A stretch of 64,000 nt of DNA, from assembly GCA_038843015.1 (NCBI GenBank), contig JAWBSH010000005.1, forward strand, positions 62,001 to 126,000, in the 5' to 3' direction. A program made the position numbers and the translations under genes. Positions 36,448 through 44,230 of the stretch are shown here, one piece after another (the first letter of the stretch is position 1; each line of letters starts with the position of its first letter). The DNA comes from Zestosphaera sp. Its GTDB lineage: Archaea > Thermoproteota > Thermoprotei_A > Sulfolobales > NBVN01. Below the pieces are notes generated by a model. The model did not search any database. It was not told where the DNA came from and was given only the letters and a program-made list of their open reading frames with translations.

Positions 36448-36801
36448 TTAACCAAATATTATCTTAAACTCACTCAATACAATCAGGGACGAAAGTATTA
36501 ATGCAGTTACTAGAGTGATTAACTTAATCAGTTCTCTTATTTTCTCACGCTTAACATGCCTACTCGAGATAATCATGACACCACCATAGAAGTGAAGTAT
36601 AGCTAGAACAGCAGTTACGAACCTCAGAAGGGGGAGTGTGTGCATCTTGGCTGAAACTGAGTACGTGAGTCCTACTATGTTAAGGATGGGTGAGACCATG
36701 CCGTAGCCACTTACTATGTAAAATATGATGCAAACTGTTAAGGGGATCGAAGTATACTCAACTATTCTAAGGCAAAAATAAGTCTCTCTAGCTTTACTCA
36801 T
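36448..36801 (-). CDS. Membrane partner of the exported SagB-type enzyme (possible heme protein)
   Basis: A 117-residue protein with three or four helices. H54 and H70 are 16 residues apart, on either side of helix residues 56-79, and H82 follows. This spacing occurs in b-type cytochrome helices, but no family signature is clear. The start overlaps the stop of the flavoenzyme gene by 4 bases, so the two are made together. A role as electron conduit across the membrane is inferred from this pairing and from the similar arrangement of MsrP with its heme-protein partner MsrQ. Confidence 0.65.
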   Translation of the reverse strand: MSKARETYFCLRIVEYTSIPLTVCIIFYIVSGYGMVSPILNIVGLTYSVSAKMHTLPLLRFVTAVLAILHFYGGVMIISSRHVKREKIRELIKLITLVTALILSSLIVLSEFKIIFG

Positions 36802-37592
36802 CTTCTCAACCTGGTGTAGAGTTCCTGAAGCTCTCTAAAGTCCGTCTTGTGGGGCTCAAGAGGAACTCCTACCGGGAAGACGTACAACGGGCGTTCATCG
36901 CGACGAGCTTCAACTACTTTAGCTACCTCGTCGTCGTAGAAAGCTCCTATAGCGACAGTGCCTAAGCCTAGAGCCGTGCTCATCAAGTAGATATTCTGTC
37001 CTACATGACCTACCTCAATATGGACATACCTAACACCTCTCTCACCATACCTCCACGTAGTCCTCTCATAAACAGCACATATTACTAGACTTACTGGCGC
37101 TTCCTTAACCCAGTCCTGCCTCAGTGAAGCTCTCCACAAGTCACTCCTGAAATCCCCGCTCTTAATTAACTTTAGTGAGTGTCTCTTATAATCGTATTTA
37201 TAAACTCCTGCTTCAACGTAGCTCCCGTCACCTAGAGAAACTCCTTCTTCACCAATAACCACATATACTTCTAGAGGGTAGGTAGCGCCAGCACTGGGAG
37301 AAGCTCTCCTAAGCCACCCGTCAACGTTCTCGACCACCCCTTGTGACGCCCAGAGAATCATTGATAGCTGCTCAACAGTAACAGGAGAATCTCTCCACTC
37401 TCTAATACTCTTCCTAAGAAGGATAGCCTCCTCAACAGTAATAGTAGTTATTTTCTTAGGGAGAGGAAGAAGCAGTTCCTCACCCACGATTTCAACACCT
37501 CCTAAATCTTGCTGCGGAGAATATAAAGAAAAAATTACGTAGGTGACGATCAAAACAGTAGTCAAGCCCGACAAAATAAAACCTAACCTCAC
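36798..37592 (-). CDS. Exported SagB/ThcOx-type flavin oxidoreductase
   Basis: A 264-residue nitroreductase-fold protein of the SagB type: RKSIREWRDSPVTVEQLS is the FMN phosphate-binding helix start, and RRASPSAGATYPLEVYVV is the SagB hallmark. VGHVGQNIYLMSTALGLGTVAIGAF is the conserved core helix. Residues 4-22 are a hydrophobic anchor, followed by a linker, so the enzyme should sit outside the membrane, unlike SagB peptide oxidases. No azole-peptide genes (SagC/D) are nearby. GGGTG sits before the GTG start. The promoter region is shared with the divergent 5S gene. Confidence 0.8.
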   Translation of the reverse strand: MRLGFILSGLTTVLIVTYVIFSLYSPQQDLGGVEIVGEELLLPLPKKITTITVEEAILLRKSIREWRDSPVTVEQLSMILWASQGVVENVDGWLRRASPSAGATYPLEVYVVIGEEGVSLGDGSYVEAGVYKYDYKRHSLKLIKSGDFRSDLWRASLRQDWVKEAPVSLVICAVYERTTWRYGERGVRYVHIEVGHVGQNIYLMSTALGLGTVAIGAFYDDEVAKVVEARRDERPLYVFPVGVPLEPHKTDFRELQELYTRLRR

Positions 37593-37647
37593 AAAGACAC
37601 CCGTAAATAACGAGTTCTACAAAGTTTATAATACAGCAAAATAAGAC

Positions 37648-37654
37648 TTAAAAA
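37648..37654 (+). promoter_or_regulatory. TATA box of the 5S rRNA gene
   Basis: TTAAAAA with an A/G-rich BRE-like stretch ahead, centred 25 bases before the mature 5S 5' end. This is the expected distance for direct transcription of a stand-alone 5S gene. Confidence 0.65.
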
Positions 37655-37675
37655 CCCTCTTAAACAAAAGATTAT

Positions 37676-37800
37676 GGCGGTCCCGGTCATAGCGGTCGGG
37701 AAACACCCGGACTCGTCAGATCCCGGAAGTTAAGCCGGCCGCGTTGAGGGAGCAGTGAGGTCCGCGAGGCCTCGCAGCTCCCTCAAACTGGGATCCGCCC
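37676..37800 (+). rRNA. rrf: 5S ribosomal RNA
   Basis: The terminal helix pairs GGCGG (37676-37680) with CCGCC (37795-37799). Inside are the conserved segments GGTCATAGCGG, AACACCCGGACTC, ATCCCGGAAGTTAAGCC and CTGGGATC. Total length about 125 bases. It is not linked to 16S or 23S, as usual in Thermoproteota. Confidence 0.93.
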
Positions 37801-37933
37801 CTACTAGAAAACAACGGTTTACACTTCTAGAGTCATTATGACGAAGTCTCTGGGTCATTACAAGATTATGATAACGAGTAAATTTGCGTATGCGAGAATA
37901 TTTTTAAGGTGAGTTATTATAGTAGTTATTGGT

Positions 37934-38022
37934 GCCGCCGTAGCTTAGCGGGCAGAGCGCCGGACTCATACGGCCGTCCCGGGGATATCCGGAGGTCCGG
38001 GGTTCGAATCCCCGCGGCGGCA
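37934..38022 (+). tRNA. tRNA-Met (CAT), probably elongator, with 16-base intron
   Basis: Acceptor GCCGCCG pairs with CGGCGGC (38015-38021), discriminator A. The anticodon stem CCGGA/TCCGG encloses CTCATA and a 16-base intron (37971-37986) at the usual position after base 37. Anticodon CAT is at 37967-37969. The T-arm CGGGG-TTCGAAT-CCCCG is normal. The G1-C72 pair separates it from initiators, which start with A1-U72 in archaea. A modified tRNA-Ile2 with CAT cannot be excluded. CCA is not encoded. TTTTTAAG at 37901-37908 is a likely TATA box. Confidence 0.9.
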
Positions 38023-38029
38023 CCTGCGT

Positions 38030-38119
38030 AGCCGGGTCGTCTAGCGGCCAAGGATGCGGGGCTCTGGTCCTCTGGGGAGTGCCCCCGTGACCGGGGTTCG
38101 AATCCCCGCCCGGCTACCA
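38030..38119 (+). tRNA. tRNA-Gln (CTG) with 14-base intron
   Basis: Acceptor AGCCGGG pairs with CCCGGCT (38109-38115), discriminator A, encoded CCA (38117-38119). Anticodon CTG is at 38064-38066. The stem CGGGG/CCCCG flanks a 14-base intron (38068-38081). A GGAG in the intron pairs with CUCU of the anticodon loop, giving the bulge-helix-bulge needed by the splicing endonuclease. It is 7 bases after tRNA-Met, probably one transcript. The CCA end abuts the stop codon of the opposite-strand gene with no gap. Confidence 0.92.
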
Positions 38120-38974
38120 TTACTTTGATGGGTAGATTGTTAAGAGGCTTATTAGTATGGCTTCAGTAAGCGGTGATATGAGTGGTGTGTAGTCCACGTT
38201 TTTACTACTTAGTTCTACGTCGAGGCTTAAGATTTTCTTGAAGTCTTCTCTATTTTCGAGCTTGTGCGGGAACTTGATGTTGACTCCTAAGGCGTTCAGT
38301 AAAGTAGAGTATGATGCGACTGCTGAGGCGTTCCAGTCATTCTCTTTCTCATATTCTTTAATGAAGGCGTTCGAGGCTTCTAGAATATAGTTATACTTAG
38401 TTGTCGCGAAGCTCAAGTACTTGTAGTTATTAGATAGTAAGTTTAAGAACTCCTCAAGAGACAGTGACTCAGCGACTATCTTGCTAGACGTCACGCCTGA
38501 CTCGTAAAGCGACCTACTCAACTCACCGCCAGAGTTCCTCAAAGCCTCATAGATCTTCAGAACTTCATGAGGTCCTGTATAGCTCAAGAGCGACTTTCTA
38601 GCACTTAAGTATGTCTGTATCACGAACTTATCCTTCATTTTTAAAGTATATGAGGCAGCAATACAGGCGGGAATCATGAAGATGTGGAATTCAGGTAACT
38701 GAACTCTCTTAAGGTAAGATATGCTGTCTTGAATAGAGTCTCTTATAAGTGCTCCTAAACCAATATTTACGAAACCTAGAGATCCCGTGGCTACACTAGC
38801 GCCTAACTCAGCAGACCTTAAGTAATTCTTTAGAGCAGAAGTCAATAAAGCCACGTAAGGTCTCAAGTCTTTAAATCTTAGGGAATACCTATGTGGCGCT
38901 CCAGGCTTAACATAAGAGTAAACAGCTAAGTCCACAGAATCTACCAGCCCACGCAAAATCGCCGACAAGACCAA
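38120..38974 (-). CDS. Triphosphoribosyl-dephospho-CoA synthase family protein (CitG-like)
   Basis: A 284-residue protein of the CitG/MdcB-type superfamily as found in archaea. Segments YVKPGAPHRYSLRFKDL near residue 22 and LGFVNIGLGALIRDS near 65-80 correspond to the KPGNVxR and N-x-GLG motifs of the family. In bacteria CitG makes the prosthetic group of citrate lyase. No citrate or malonate lyase is nearby, so the archaeal substrate is unknown. The TAA stop touches the 3' end of tRNA-Gln on the other strand. Confidence 0.65.
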   Translation of the reverse strand: MVLSAILRGLVDSVDLAVYSYVKPGAPHRYSLRFKDLRPYVALLTSALKNYLRSAELGASVATGSLGFVNIGLGALIRDSIQDSISYLKRVQLPEFHIFMIPACIAASYTLKMKDKFVIQTYLSARKSLLSYTGPHEVLKIYEALRNSGGELSRSLYESGVTSSKIVAESLSLEEFLNLLSNNYKYLSFATTKYNYILEASNAFIKEYEKENDWNASAVASYSTLLNALGVNIKFPHKLENREDFKKILSLDVELSSKNVDYTPLISPLTEAILISLLTIYPSK

Positions 38975-39142
38975 CCCCCAGATATAGCTACATTAAAATA
39001 ATAAATGAACTCAAACGAGCACTTCGATATCGGGTCACGTCTTAAAACGAATTAAGGATACTCACATAATATTTGGTGAAAATATATTAAGGAAGCTACC
39101 TACCCTATAGTAACGTTCCTGCTCTTCCATGAACTATGCTTA

Positions 39143-39796
39143 TTGTTAGGTTTGAGTGTCGAGTACGTCACGTACCTGTCCACGATACTCACACTACTAC
39201 TATGTTATAGTGACAAGATCAGGTTTTTCCTGCTTAGCAAGACTATCAGTGGTGACTTACTGAAAGTAATTGACTTAAGCTACGCTAATTTAAGAGCCTT
39301 ACAGAAGATCAAGTTGAAGACCACTCAGAAATTAAGAGTCTACGTAAGCTTATCTGGTCTACTCTTCCCAACTGTTCTAGGGTTGATGCTAGGTATTTAC
39401 GTGATTTACCGGCTACCCCAATACTTCATCATCTATTTCTTGCTATTCTCTTTCTTAACGATAGCTTACAACAGATTCTCAATCATGGTTTTCGAGAAAG
39501 GTATACTAGTCTCATTAGCTTCTAGCATCATCACGACAGTTATGCTAGTACTTGCCGTAGGCACACACTACTCACTAGACTCAAGCACATTATTTATGCT
39601 GACATACTCTGTTAGTGCTTTAGCTACTCTCACAGGCGTAGACTTACTTAACCTAAGATACGTAACATTCTTTAAAACCAAGTCGATAATCGTGGGCGGG
39701 TACGGGGTCAGAGACGCGATATTTCTGATTCCAGCCATATCCTCAATAACTACGAGGATAGTCTACAGTCTCATTACTCTACTCTCCTATACTTAA
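39143..39796 (+). CDS. DUF1614-like membrane protein
   Basis: A 217-residue protein with six or seven helices. The C-terminal GGYGVRDAIFLIPAISSI, preceded by a loop, resembles the most conserved part of DUF1614, a membrane family found in archaea and some bacteria. Function unknown. The TTG start has no clear SD and the true start may differ slightly. Its end overlaps the opposite-strand gene by 23 bases. Confidence 0.55.
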   Translation: MLGLSVEYVTYLSTILTLLLCYSDKIRFFLLSKTISGDLLKVIDLSYANLRALQKIKLKTTQKLRVYVSLSGLLFPTVLGLMLGIYVIYRLPQYFIIYFLLFSFLTIAYNRFSIMVFEKGILVSLASSIITTVMLVLAVGTHYSLDSSTLFMLTYSVSALATLTGVDLLNLRYVTFFKTKSIIVGGYGVRDAIFLIPAISSITTRIVYSLITLLSYT

Positions 39797-40100
39797 GACC
39801 TGCTTCTCTAAGCAGAGAGGTGATTAAGTCATTAATTAACACAATCTTCTCTGGAATCAGCGAGTCTATAGATACTTTAACTATGAAGTGCCGTGACTCA
39901 ATCATTCTAGCCTCAACGCCGTAGAGTTGAGGAAGAATCTTAATTAGAGTGTCTGAAGACCCGCAAACATACGAGTGCTCCTCGATACTGCAAACATACC
40001 CTAACTTTTTTAGGTTCTCTTTCACTAAACTCAAGACCCTAATCAGCACTTCGTAAGTTTCGGGGAGAGACTCTACTAGTAGTGCTGTTGTGAAGAACAC
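39774..40100 (-). CDS. Small conserved-looking protein downstream of threonine dehydratase
   Basis: Not recognised. About 108 residues from the GTG at 40100, which begins four bases after the threonine dehydratase stop. The frame stays open upstream into that gene (to 40151), but a coupled start at the GTG is more natural. It has two cysteines (VCSIEEHSYVC) and an alternating strand/helix pattern like an ACT- or KEOPS-type small alpha/beta protein. Its fit to the Pcc1 fold (N-terminal strand with FFTTALLVESLPETYEVL, ending with a long helix) is possible but uncertain. Confidence 0.55.
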   Translation of the reverse strand: MFFTTALLVESLPETYEVLIRVLSLVKENLKKLGYVCSIEEHSYVCGSSDTLIKILPQLYGVEARMIESRHFIVKVSIDSLIPEKIVLINDLITSLLREAGLKYRRVE

Positions 40101-40104
40101 GCGG

Positions 40105-41325
40105 CTACTCAAGTACTTCAACCCCCAACTCACGCAATCTAGTGATAGCAATCTTAATTACTTGCTCGCTTGAAACCTCCATCAATATCTTGACTTTAGC
40201 ATAACCAGGTTTTATGTCAAGGTCGAACCTATCGTGCGATATGTCTAAAATATTGCATCTTAAGTCAGCAAGTATCTTCAGAACTCTCTCCAAGCTTCCT
40301 GGAACGTCCTTCAGGGAAAGAGTTATTTTAGCTACTCTGCCCTCCCGTATTAAGCCCCTCATTAAGATCCTGTAGAGGGTTGTGAGGTCTGCATTCCCGC
40401 CACTAATAACAGCCACGACATTCTCTCCAGGAATCTCCTCGCTCCTAGACAGTAGAGCTGCTACGGGGAGAGCCCCAGCACCCTCAGCGAGTAACTTAGT
40501 CCTCTCTAGCAGTAGGTAGATAGCTCTCGCTATCTGGTCTTCCTCGACCTCAAGAACTAAGTCGACGTAATCACGAATTATCTCAAAAGTTAAGTCACCT
40601 AAACCCTTAGTTAAAACTCCGTCAGCAAGTGAAGGTTGCGGCATCACGGTTACTGGTCTGCCCATACTTAAAGACAGTTTAGTCTTGGCTGCTACAGAAG
40701 GCTCTACGCCAACTACCTTGATCCTCCCACTACTAAGCTTCTTAACAGCTAGAGCAATGCCGGCTATCAACCCACCCCCACCAATAGGCACAACAACAGT
40801 GTCTACCGTGCTAACGTCCTCAACAATCTCTAGCCCTATAGTCCCTTGCCCAGCTATTACGTAGGGGTCGTTAAATGGGTGTATGAGGGTCATTCCCCTC
40901 TCCCCACTAAGTTCTAGAGCCTTCTTGAAGGCGTCATCATATATCTGACCGTATAGTAAGACCTCACTACCATAAGACTTGACAGCGTTTATCTTGTACG
41001 TGGGGGCAGTCTCAGGCATTACTATCAGAGAAGGTATATTCAGTTCTCTAGCTGAGTACGCGACTCCCTGCGCGTGATTACCGGAAGAAGCAGTGATGAC
41101 TCCTCTAGACCTAACTTCCTCAGGCAGAGTATATATCTTGAAGTAAGCGCCCCTAACCTTGAAAGACCCTGTCTTCTGAAGATTCTCGAGTTTTAAGTAC
41201 ACGGATTTCCCTGTGAGAGAAGAGAAGAAAGCTGAGTGAAATACTGGAGTTCTGTGAATAACCGGCTTGAGAATTTCTGACGCCTTAAGCACTAAGCTAA
41301 ATATGTCGTCAACACCACCTCTCAC
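40105..41325 (-). CDS. ilvA: Threonine dehydratase with C-terminal ACT domain
   Basis: Converts threonine to 2-oxobutanoate and ammonia with PLP. PLP lysine K56 lies in GSFKVRGA; ASSGNHAQGVA, the glycine loop GGGGLIAG and the late SGGNAD are all present. From about residue 330 an ACT domain (KITLSLKDVPGSLERVLKIL) should bind an amino acid effector. At 406 residues it matches the biosynthetic/catabolic archaeal-type enzyme with one ACT domain. The name tdcB could also be used; ilvA-type function in isoleucine synthesis is not proven. Confidence 0.92.
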   Translation of the reverse strand: MRGGVDDIFSLVLKASEILKPVIHRTPVFHSAFFSSLTGKSVYLKLENLQKTGSFKVRGAYFKIYTLPEEVRSRGVITASSGNHAQGVAYSARELNIPSLIVMPETAPTYKINAVKSYGSEVLLYGQIYDDAFKKALELSGERGMTLIHPFNDPYVIAGQGTIGLEIVEDVSTVDTVVVPIGGGGLIAGIALAVKKLSSGRIKVVGVEPSVAAKTKLSLSMGRPVTVMPQPSLADGVLTKGLGDLTFEIIRDYVDLVLEVEEDQIARAIYLLLERTKLLAEGAGALPVAALLSRSEEIPGENVVAVISGGNADLTTLYRILMRGLIREGRVAKITLSLKDVPGSLERVLKILADLRCNILDISHDRFDLDIKPGYAKVKILMEVSSEQVIKIAITRLRELGVEVLE

Positions 41326-41402
41326 GAAATACTCACACCCTAAAACATTAAATCATCAGATTAATTAAATTAAGAACACAATGAAATACGAGAGGAGGTT
41401 GC

Positions 41403-41648
41403 GTGTTGCAGGCTCAGAAGATCGTGAGGAGCGTCAAAGAAGCTAAGGAGCTCTTCGAAGAATTGAGCAGTACTATGGAGTGTGGAGAAAGAGTTAAAGT
41501 AGCAGTTAAGAACGTGAGTGAAGTACAGAAGTACGTGGAACTCGTGATTAAGTCTGGATTATCACTCGTGGATATTGAGGAGGCAAATAATAATTACTAC
41601 CTAATAATAGAGAACAGGTTTGGCAGTAGGTGCGTGCAGGATGTCTGA
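41403..41648 (+). CDS. Small protein cotranscribed with an Lrp-type regulator
   Basis: Not recognised. 81 residues, alpha/beta, with a strand-helix-strand pattern (VKVAVKNVSEVQKYVELVI, then YYLIIEN) that recalls TusA/SirA-type small proteins, without their key cysteine motif. A very strong GAGGAGGTT ribosome binding site precedes it. The GTG at 41403 is close to it, and the next codon but one region offers a TTG at 41406 with better spacing. It overlaps the regulator by 8 bases. Confidence 0.6.
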   Translation: MLQAQKIVRSVKEAKELFEELSSTMECGERVKVAVKNVSEVQKYVELVIKSGLSLVDIEEANNNYYLIIENRFGSRCVQDV

Positions 41649-42117
41649 AGACGTAGAGATTGATAAACTAGACATAAAAATACTTGCTAAATTACTTGAA
41701 GACTCTAGGACTCCCTTCAGGCAATTAGCTCGCAACCTAAACGTAAGTGAGTCAACAATATATTTGAGAGTCAAGAAACTAAAGAACAGCAAGATCTTGA
41801 AGAACTACACGATAGACATAGACCTGAATAAGCTCGGCTTTCTACAGCAAGTGTATGTAGAGGTTAAGGTTGCTCCACAATACATGAAGAACATCATAGA
41901 AGAACTACGGGGAAAACCAAACGTCCTAGAAATTTACGAAGTAAGTGGTGAGTATCCACTCTTAATTAAGGTAGTTGCCACTAACAACGAGGAACTTTCT
42001 TCCGTAATAGACGAAATAGCTATGATTAAAGGAGTTACTGAAATGAAGGTAAGGTACGTCTTCAAAACCCTAGAAAGTAAGAACGTTAGTAAAGCGTTTT
42101 CAAGACTAAGTATTTAG
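41641..42117 (+). CDS. Lrp/AsnC family transcriptional regulator
   Basis: A 158-residue regulator. The N-terminal winged helix (LDIKILAKLLEDSRTPFRQLA and NVSESTIYLRVKKL) binds DNA, and the C-terminal RAM domain (about 70-150, QQVYVEVKV and VTEMKVRYVF) binds amino acids and forms octamers. I chose the ATG at 41641; the frame continues upstream to 41620, but MSEDVEIDKLDIKIL is the usual family beginning. It lies next to, and divergent from, threonine dehydratase, which it may control. Confidence 0.88.
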   Translation: MSEDVEIDKLDIKILAKLLEDSRTPFRQLARNLNVSESTIYLRVKKLKNSKILKNYTIDIDLNKLGFLQQVYVEVKVAPQYMKNIIEELRGKPNVLEIYEVSGEYPLLIKVVATNNEELSSVIDEIAMIKGVTEMKVRYVFKTLESKNVSKAFSRLSI

Positions 42118-42179
42118 GAGGATCCCTCACCGTAACTCACAAACCCAAACAAAATGAAAACTCAGTGACTTAAACAACA

Positions 42180-42210
42180 AAGAAACTGATTTTTGGGCTT
42201 ATAGTTTCTT
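42180..42210. terminator. Inverted repeat between convergent genes
   Basis: AAGAAACT and AGTTTCTT form an eight-pair stem around a 15-base loop with T-runs, between two genes that end towards each other. It is followed by CTCCC/GGGAG at about 42214-42234. A bidirectional terminator is plausible. Confidence 0.4.
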
Positions 42211-42266
42211 ACTTCTCCCCTACTTTCATGAGGGAGTGATGTCATTCTTGCTCTTAAGTTGAGAAT

Positions 42267-43157
42267 CTACTTTTTCAGTTTTCTAAGCAAGTAATCTACT
42301 ATCTTAGGAGCAGGATTAATTCCCGTACCTGAGTAAAAGCCCTGCCAGTTAGGCATGGCGTTGACTTCGTAAACTACGTAGCCATCCTCTGTCTCACCCA
42401 CATCAACTCCTGCGTAATCTAGTTTTAGAGTCTTGGTAGCTTTCATTGATATCTCTGCTAGCTCAGCATCAACTGGTGCTTTCTCAACTCTCGCACCCTG
42501 AGCCACGTTAGTTTTCCAAGTGTCTTCCGGTTTGTACCTGTATATCGCCCCCAGAATTTCATCACCTACTACGAAGACCCTCACGTCTCGGTCTCTAGAT
42601 CTGGTGTATTTTTGTATTAAGAGTGGCTGGCTGTGACTAAGCCAAGTCTTGCCTATTATGTAGGCTATGTCAGGGTCTGTGACGAGTAGTGAGCCGTAAC
42701 CCATGCTGCCTATCAAGGGCTTAATCACTGTCTTACCCCAAACTCTGACAGTCTCGCTCAACACGTAAACATCTTCAGTAATTTTAGTCTCAGGAACTCT
42801 TATCCCTGAGCTAGCTAGTAATTGAGTCGCTCTATACTTATCGCGAGCGTTCAGAAACCCCTCAGTACTATTAACTAGAAGCACGCCACTCATCTCAAAC
42901 TGCTTCAGAGTATTCATTCTCTTTAGTAGAGTCTCCATACTCGCTACAGAACCGACTCCCCTAACTAAGCCACCGTCTATCTCGATTACATGTTCACTAC
43001 CGTAGCTTATCCTTAGAGTACCGTCTCTCGAGACCTCACTGTTGAGTCTTGAGATCCTCAGATATAGGACGGAAATCCCTCTCCTTAACAACTCTGTAAG
43101 CAACTCTCTAGCAGACTGGGGAGGGACTGGAGCCTCATGAATTACAGCAACTCTCAA
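42267..43157 (-). CDS. ATP-grasp ligase, RimK/MptN type
   Basis: A 296-residue ATP-grasp enzyme: an N-terminal Rossmann-like domain, then RDKYRATQLLASSGIRVPET, the ATP lysine region KTVIKPLIGSMGYGS, DRDVRVFVVGDEILGAIYR, and the Mg site YVVYEVNAMPNWQGF. This subgroup adds glutamate or another amino acid to a carboxylate, as RimK, LysX, CofF and MptN do. Two genes for methanopterin-type pterin synthesis lie about 1-2 kb away, so tetrahydromethanopterin:alpha-L-glutamate ligase is a reasonable guess, but the sequence alone does not decide. Confidence 0.8.
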   Translation of the reverse strand: MRVAVIHEAPVPPQSARELLTELLRRGISVLYLRISRLNSEVSRDGTLRISYGSEHVIEIDGGLVRGVGSVASMETLLKRMNTLKQFEMSGVLLVNSTEGFLNARDKYRATQLLASSGIRVPETKITEDVYVLSETVRVWGKTVIKPLIGSMGYGSLLVTDPDIAYIIGKTWLSHSQPLLIQKYTRSRDRDVRVFVVGDEILGAIYRYKPEDTWKTNVAQGARVEKAPVDAELAEISMKATKTLKLDYAGVDVGETEDGYVVYEVNAMPNWQGFYSGTGINPAPKIVDYLLRKLKK

Positions 43158-43226
43158 ACCTCATTACCTCAAGTCTATTTAGCTTCAGCAACTATTTAAG
43201 AGTATACATGAATAAACATTACTAGA

Positions 43227-44207
43227 GTGAAGTACGTGATTGAGTGGGTATTGACGGCGATAGTAGTCACGTTAGTGTCGACCTATATCACAATAAATAT
43301 TGAAAAAACTAAAGAGATAGTAGCTCCTGACATACACAAGCCTGATAAACCAAGAATACCTAAGACTGCCGGACCAGCATTCATAACGACCTTACTTGCT
43401 GGACTAGTCCTCTCGTTAACAAGTAACATGGTGTTAGTAGCCTACCACATCTTAGCAGCGATTATCGCGGGTATGATAGGATTATACGACGATTTCAAGG
43501 GTCTCAGAGCTTTGTGGAAAGTTGCTTTACTTACGCTCCCCTCACTACCAGTTTTGATAGGAGCTGCCTACATACCAAGACCTTACGTGCCGTTAGTCGG
43601 TCTTCTAAGAATACACATAGCGTACCCGTTGTTGTTGCCGCTAGCTTACACAGTATCTATAAACGCATACAACATGGTCGACACACATAACGGCATCGCA
43701 GCTACAGTAGCACTCACTTCATCAATAGCTCTACTAATATCTGCCGCCATTGACGGCCCTCAGCCACTCGACAGCGGACTTGTGTTTGCCTTGTTTGTCG
43801 TGTCACTCCTAATTAGTTACCTCCCCTTCAACATATATCCCTCAAAAATATTTAACGGGAATAGCGGGTCCTTCATATTAGGGTCTTTAGTAGCTTCTCA
43901 AGCCATACTATTAAGGAGAGAATACTTAGCACTCATGCTCCATATACCTCTAATAATTAACGGCTTCAGCATACTAGCTAGCATCGGCGGATTCAAAAAC
44001 AAGGAGAGTATCCCAAGACCTGTAGTACTAACAGAAGACGTTAAGATAACTCCCAACACCTCAAGAAAAACTCCGGTGACGCTAGTTCAACTACTAGTTC
44101 TGAAGAATCCACTCACTGAAAAAGACTTAGTAAAGACATATAGTCTTCTCATATTCTTAAACACTGTCTTATCGCTAATAACATACTACATATTAACTAG
44201 AGTATAG
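43227..44207 (+). CDS. UDP-sugar:dolichyl-phosphate sugar-1-phosphate transferase (Alg7/AglH-like)
   Basis: A 326-residue polytopic membrane enzyme of glycosyltransferase family 4 (MraY/WecA/Alg7). Motifs on the cytoplasmic side are DKPRIPKTAGPAF, GLYDDFKGL, SINAYNMVDTHNG (Mg/nucleotide site) and FNGNSGSFILGS. It transfers a sugar-1-phosphate, probably GlcNAc-1-P, to dolichyl phosphate and so starts the lipid-linked glycan that AglB (60485-62641) puts on proteins. Start GTG, with CTATTTAAG about 35 bases upstream, so a short leader. Confidence 0.87.
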   Translation: MKYVIEWVLTAIVVTLVSTYITINIEKTKEIVAPDIHKPDKPRIPKTAGPAFITTLLAGLVLSLTSNMVLVAYHILAAIIAGMIGLYDDFKGLRALWKVALLTLPSLPVLIGAAYIPRPYVPLVGLLRIHIAYPLLLPLAYTVSINAYNMVDTHNGIAATVALTSSIALLISAAIDGPQPLDSGLVFALFVVSLLISYLPFNIYPSKIFNGNSGSFILGSLVASQAILLRREYLALMLHIPLIINGFSILASIGGFKNKESIPRPVVLTEDVKITPNTSRKTPVTLVQLLVLKNPLTEKDLVKTYSLLIFLNTVLSLITYYILTRV

Positions 44208-44230
44208 TATAATGTCGTGTAAGACCGAAC

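Noticed and set aside
37926-38120. Minus-strand open frame of 64 codons across the two tRNA genes
   Set aside because: It is the antisense of tRNA-Met and tRNA-Gln; its sequence is dictated by the tRNAs.
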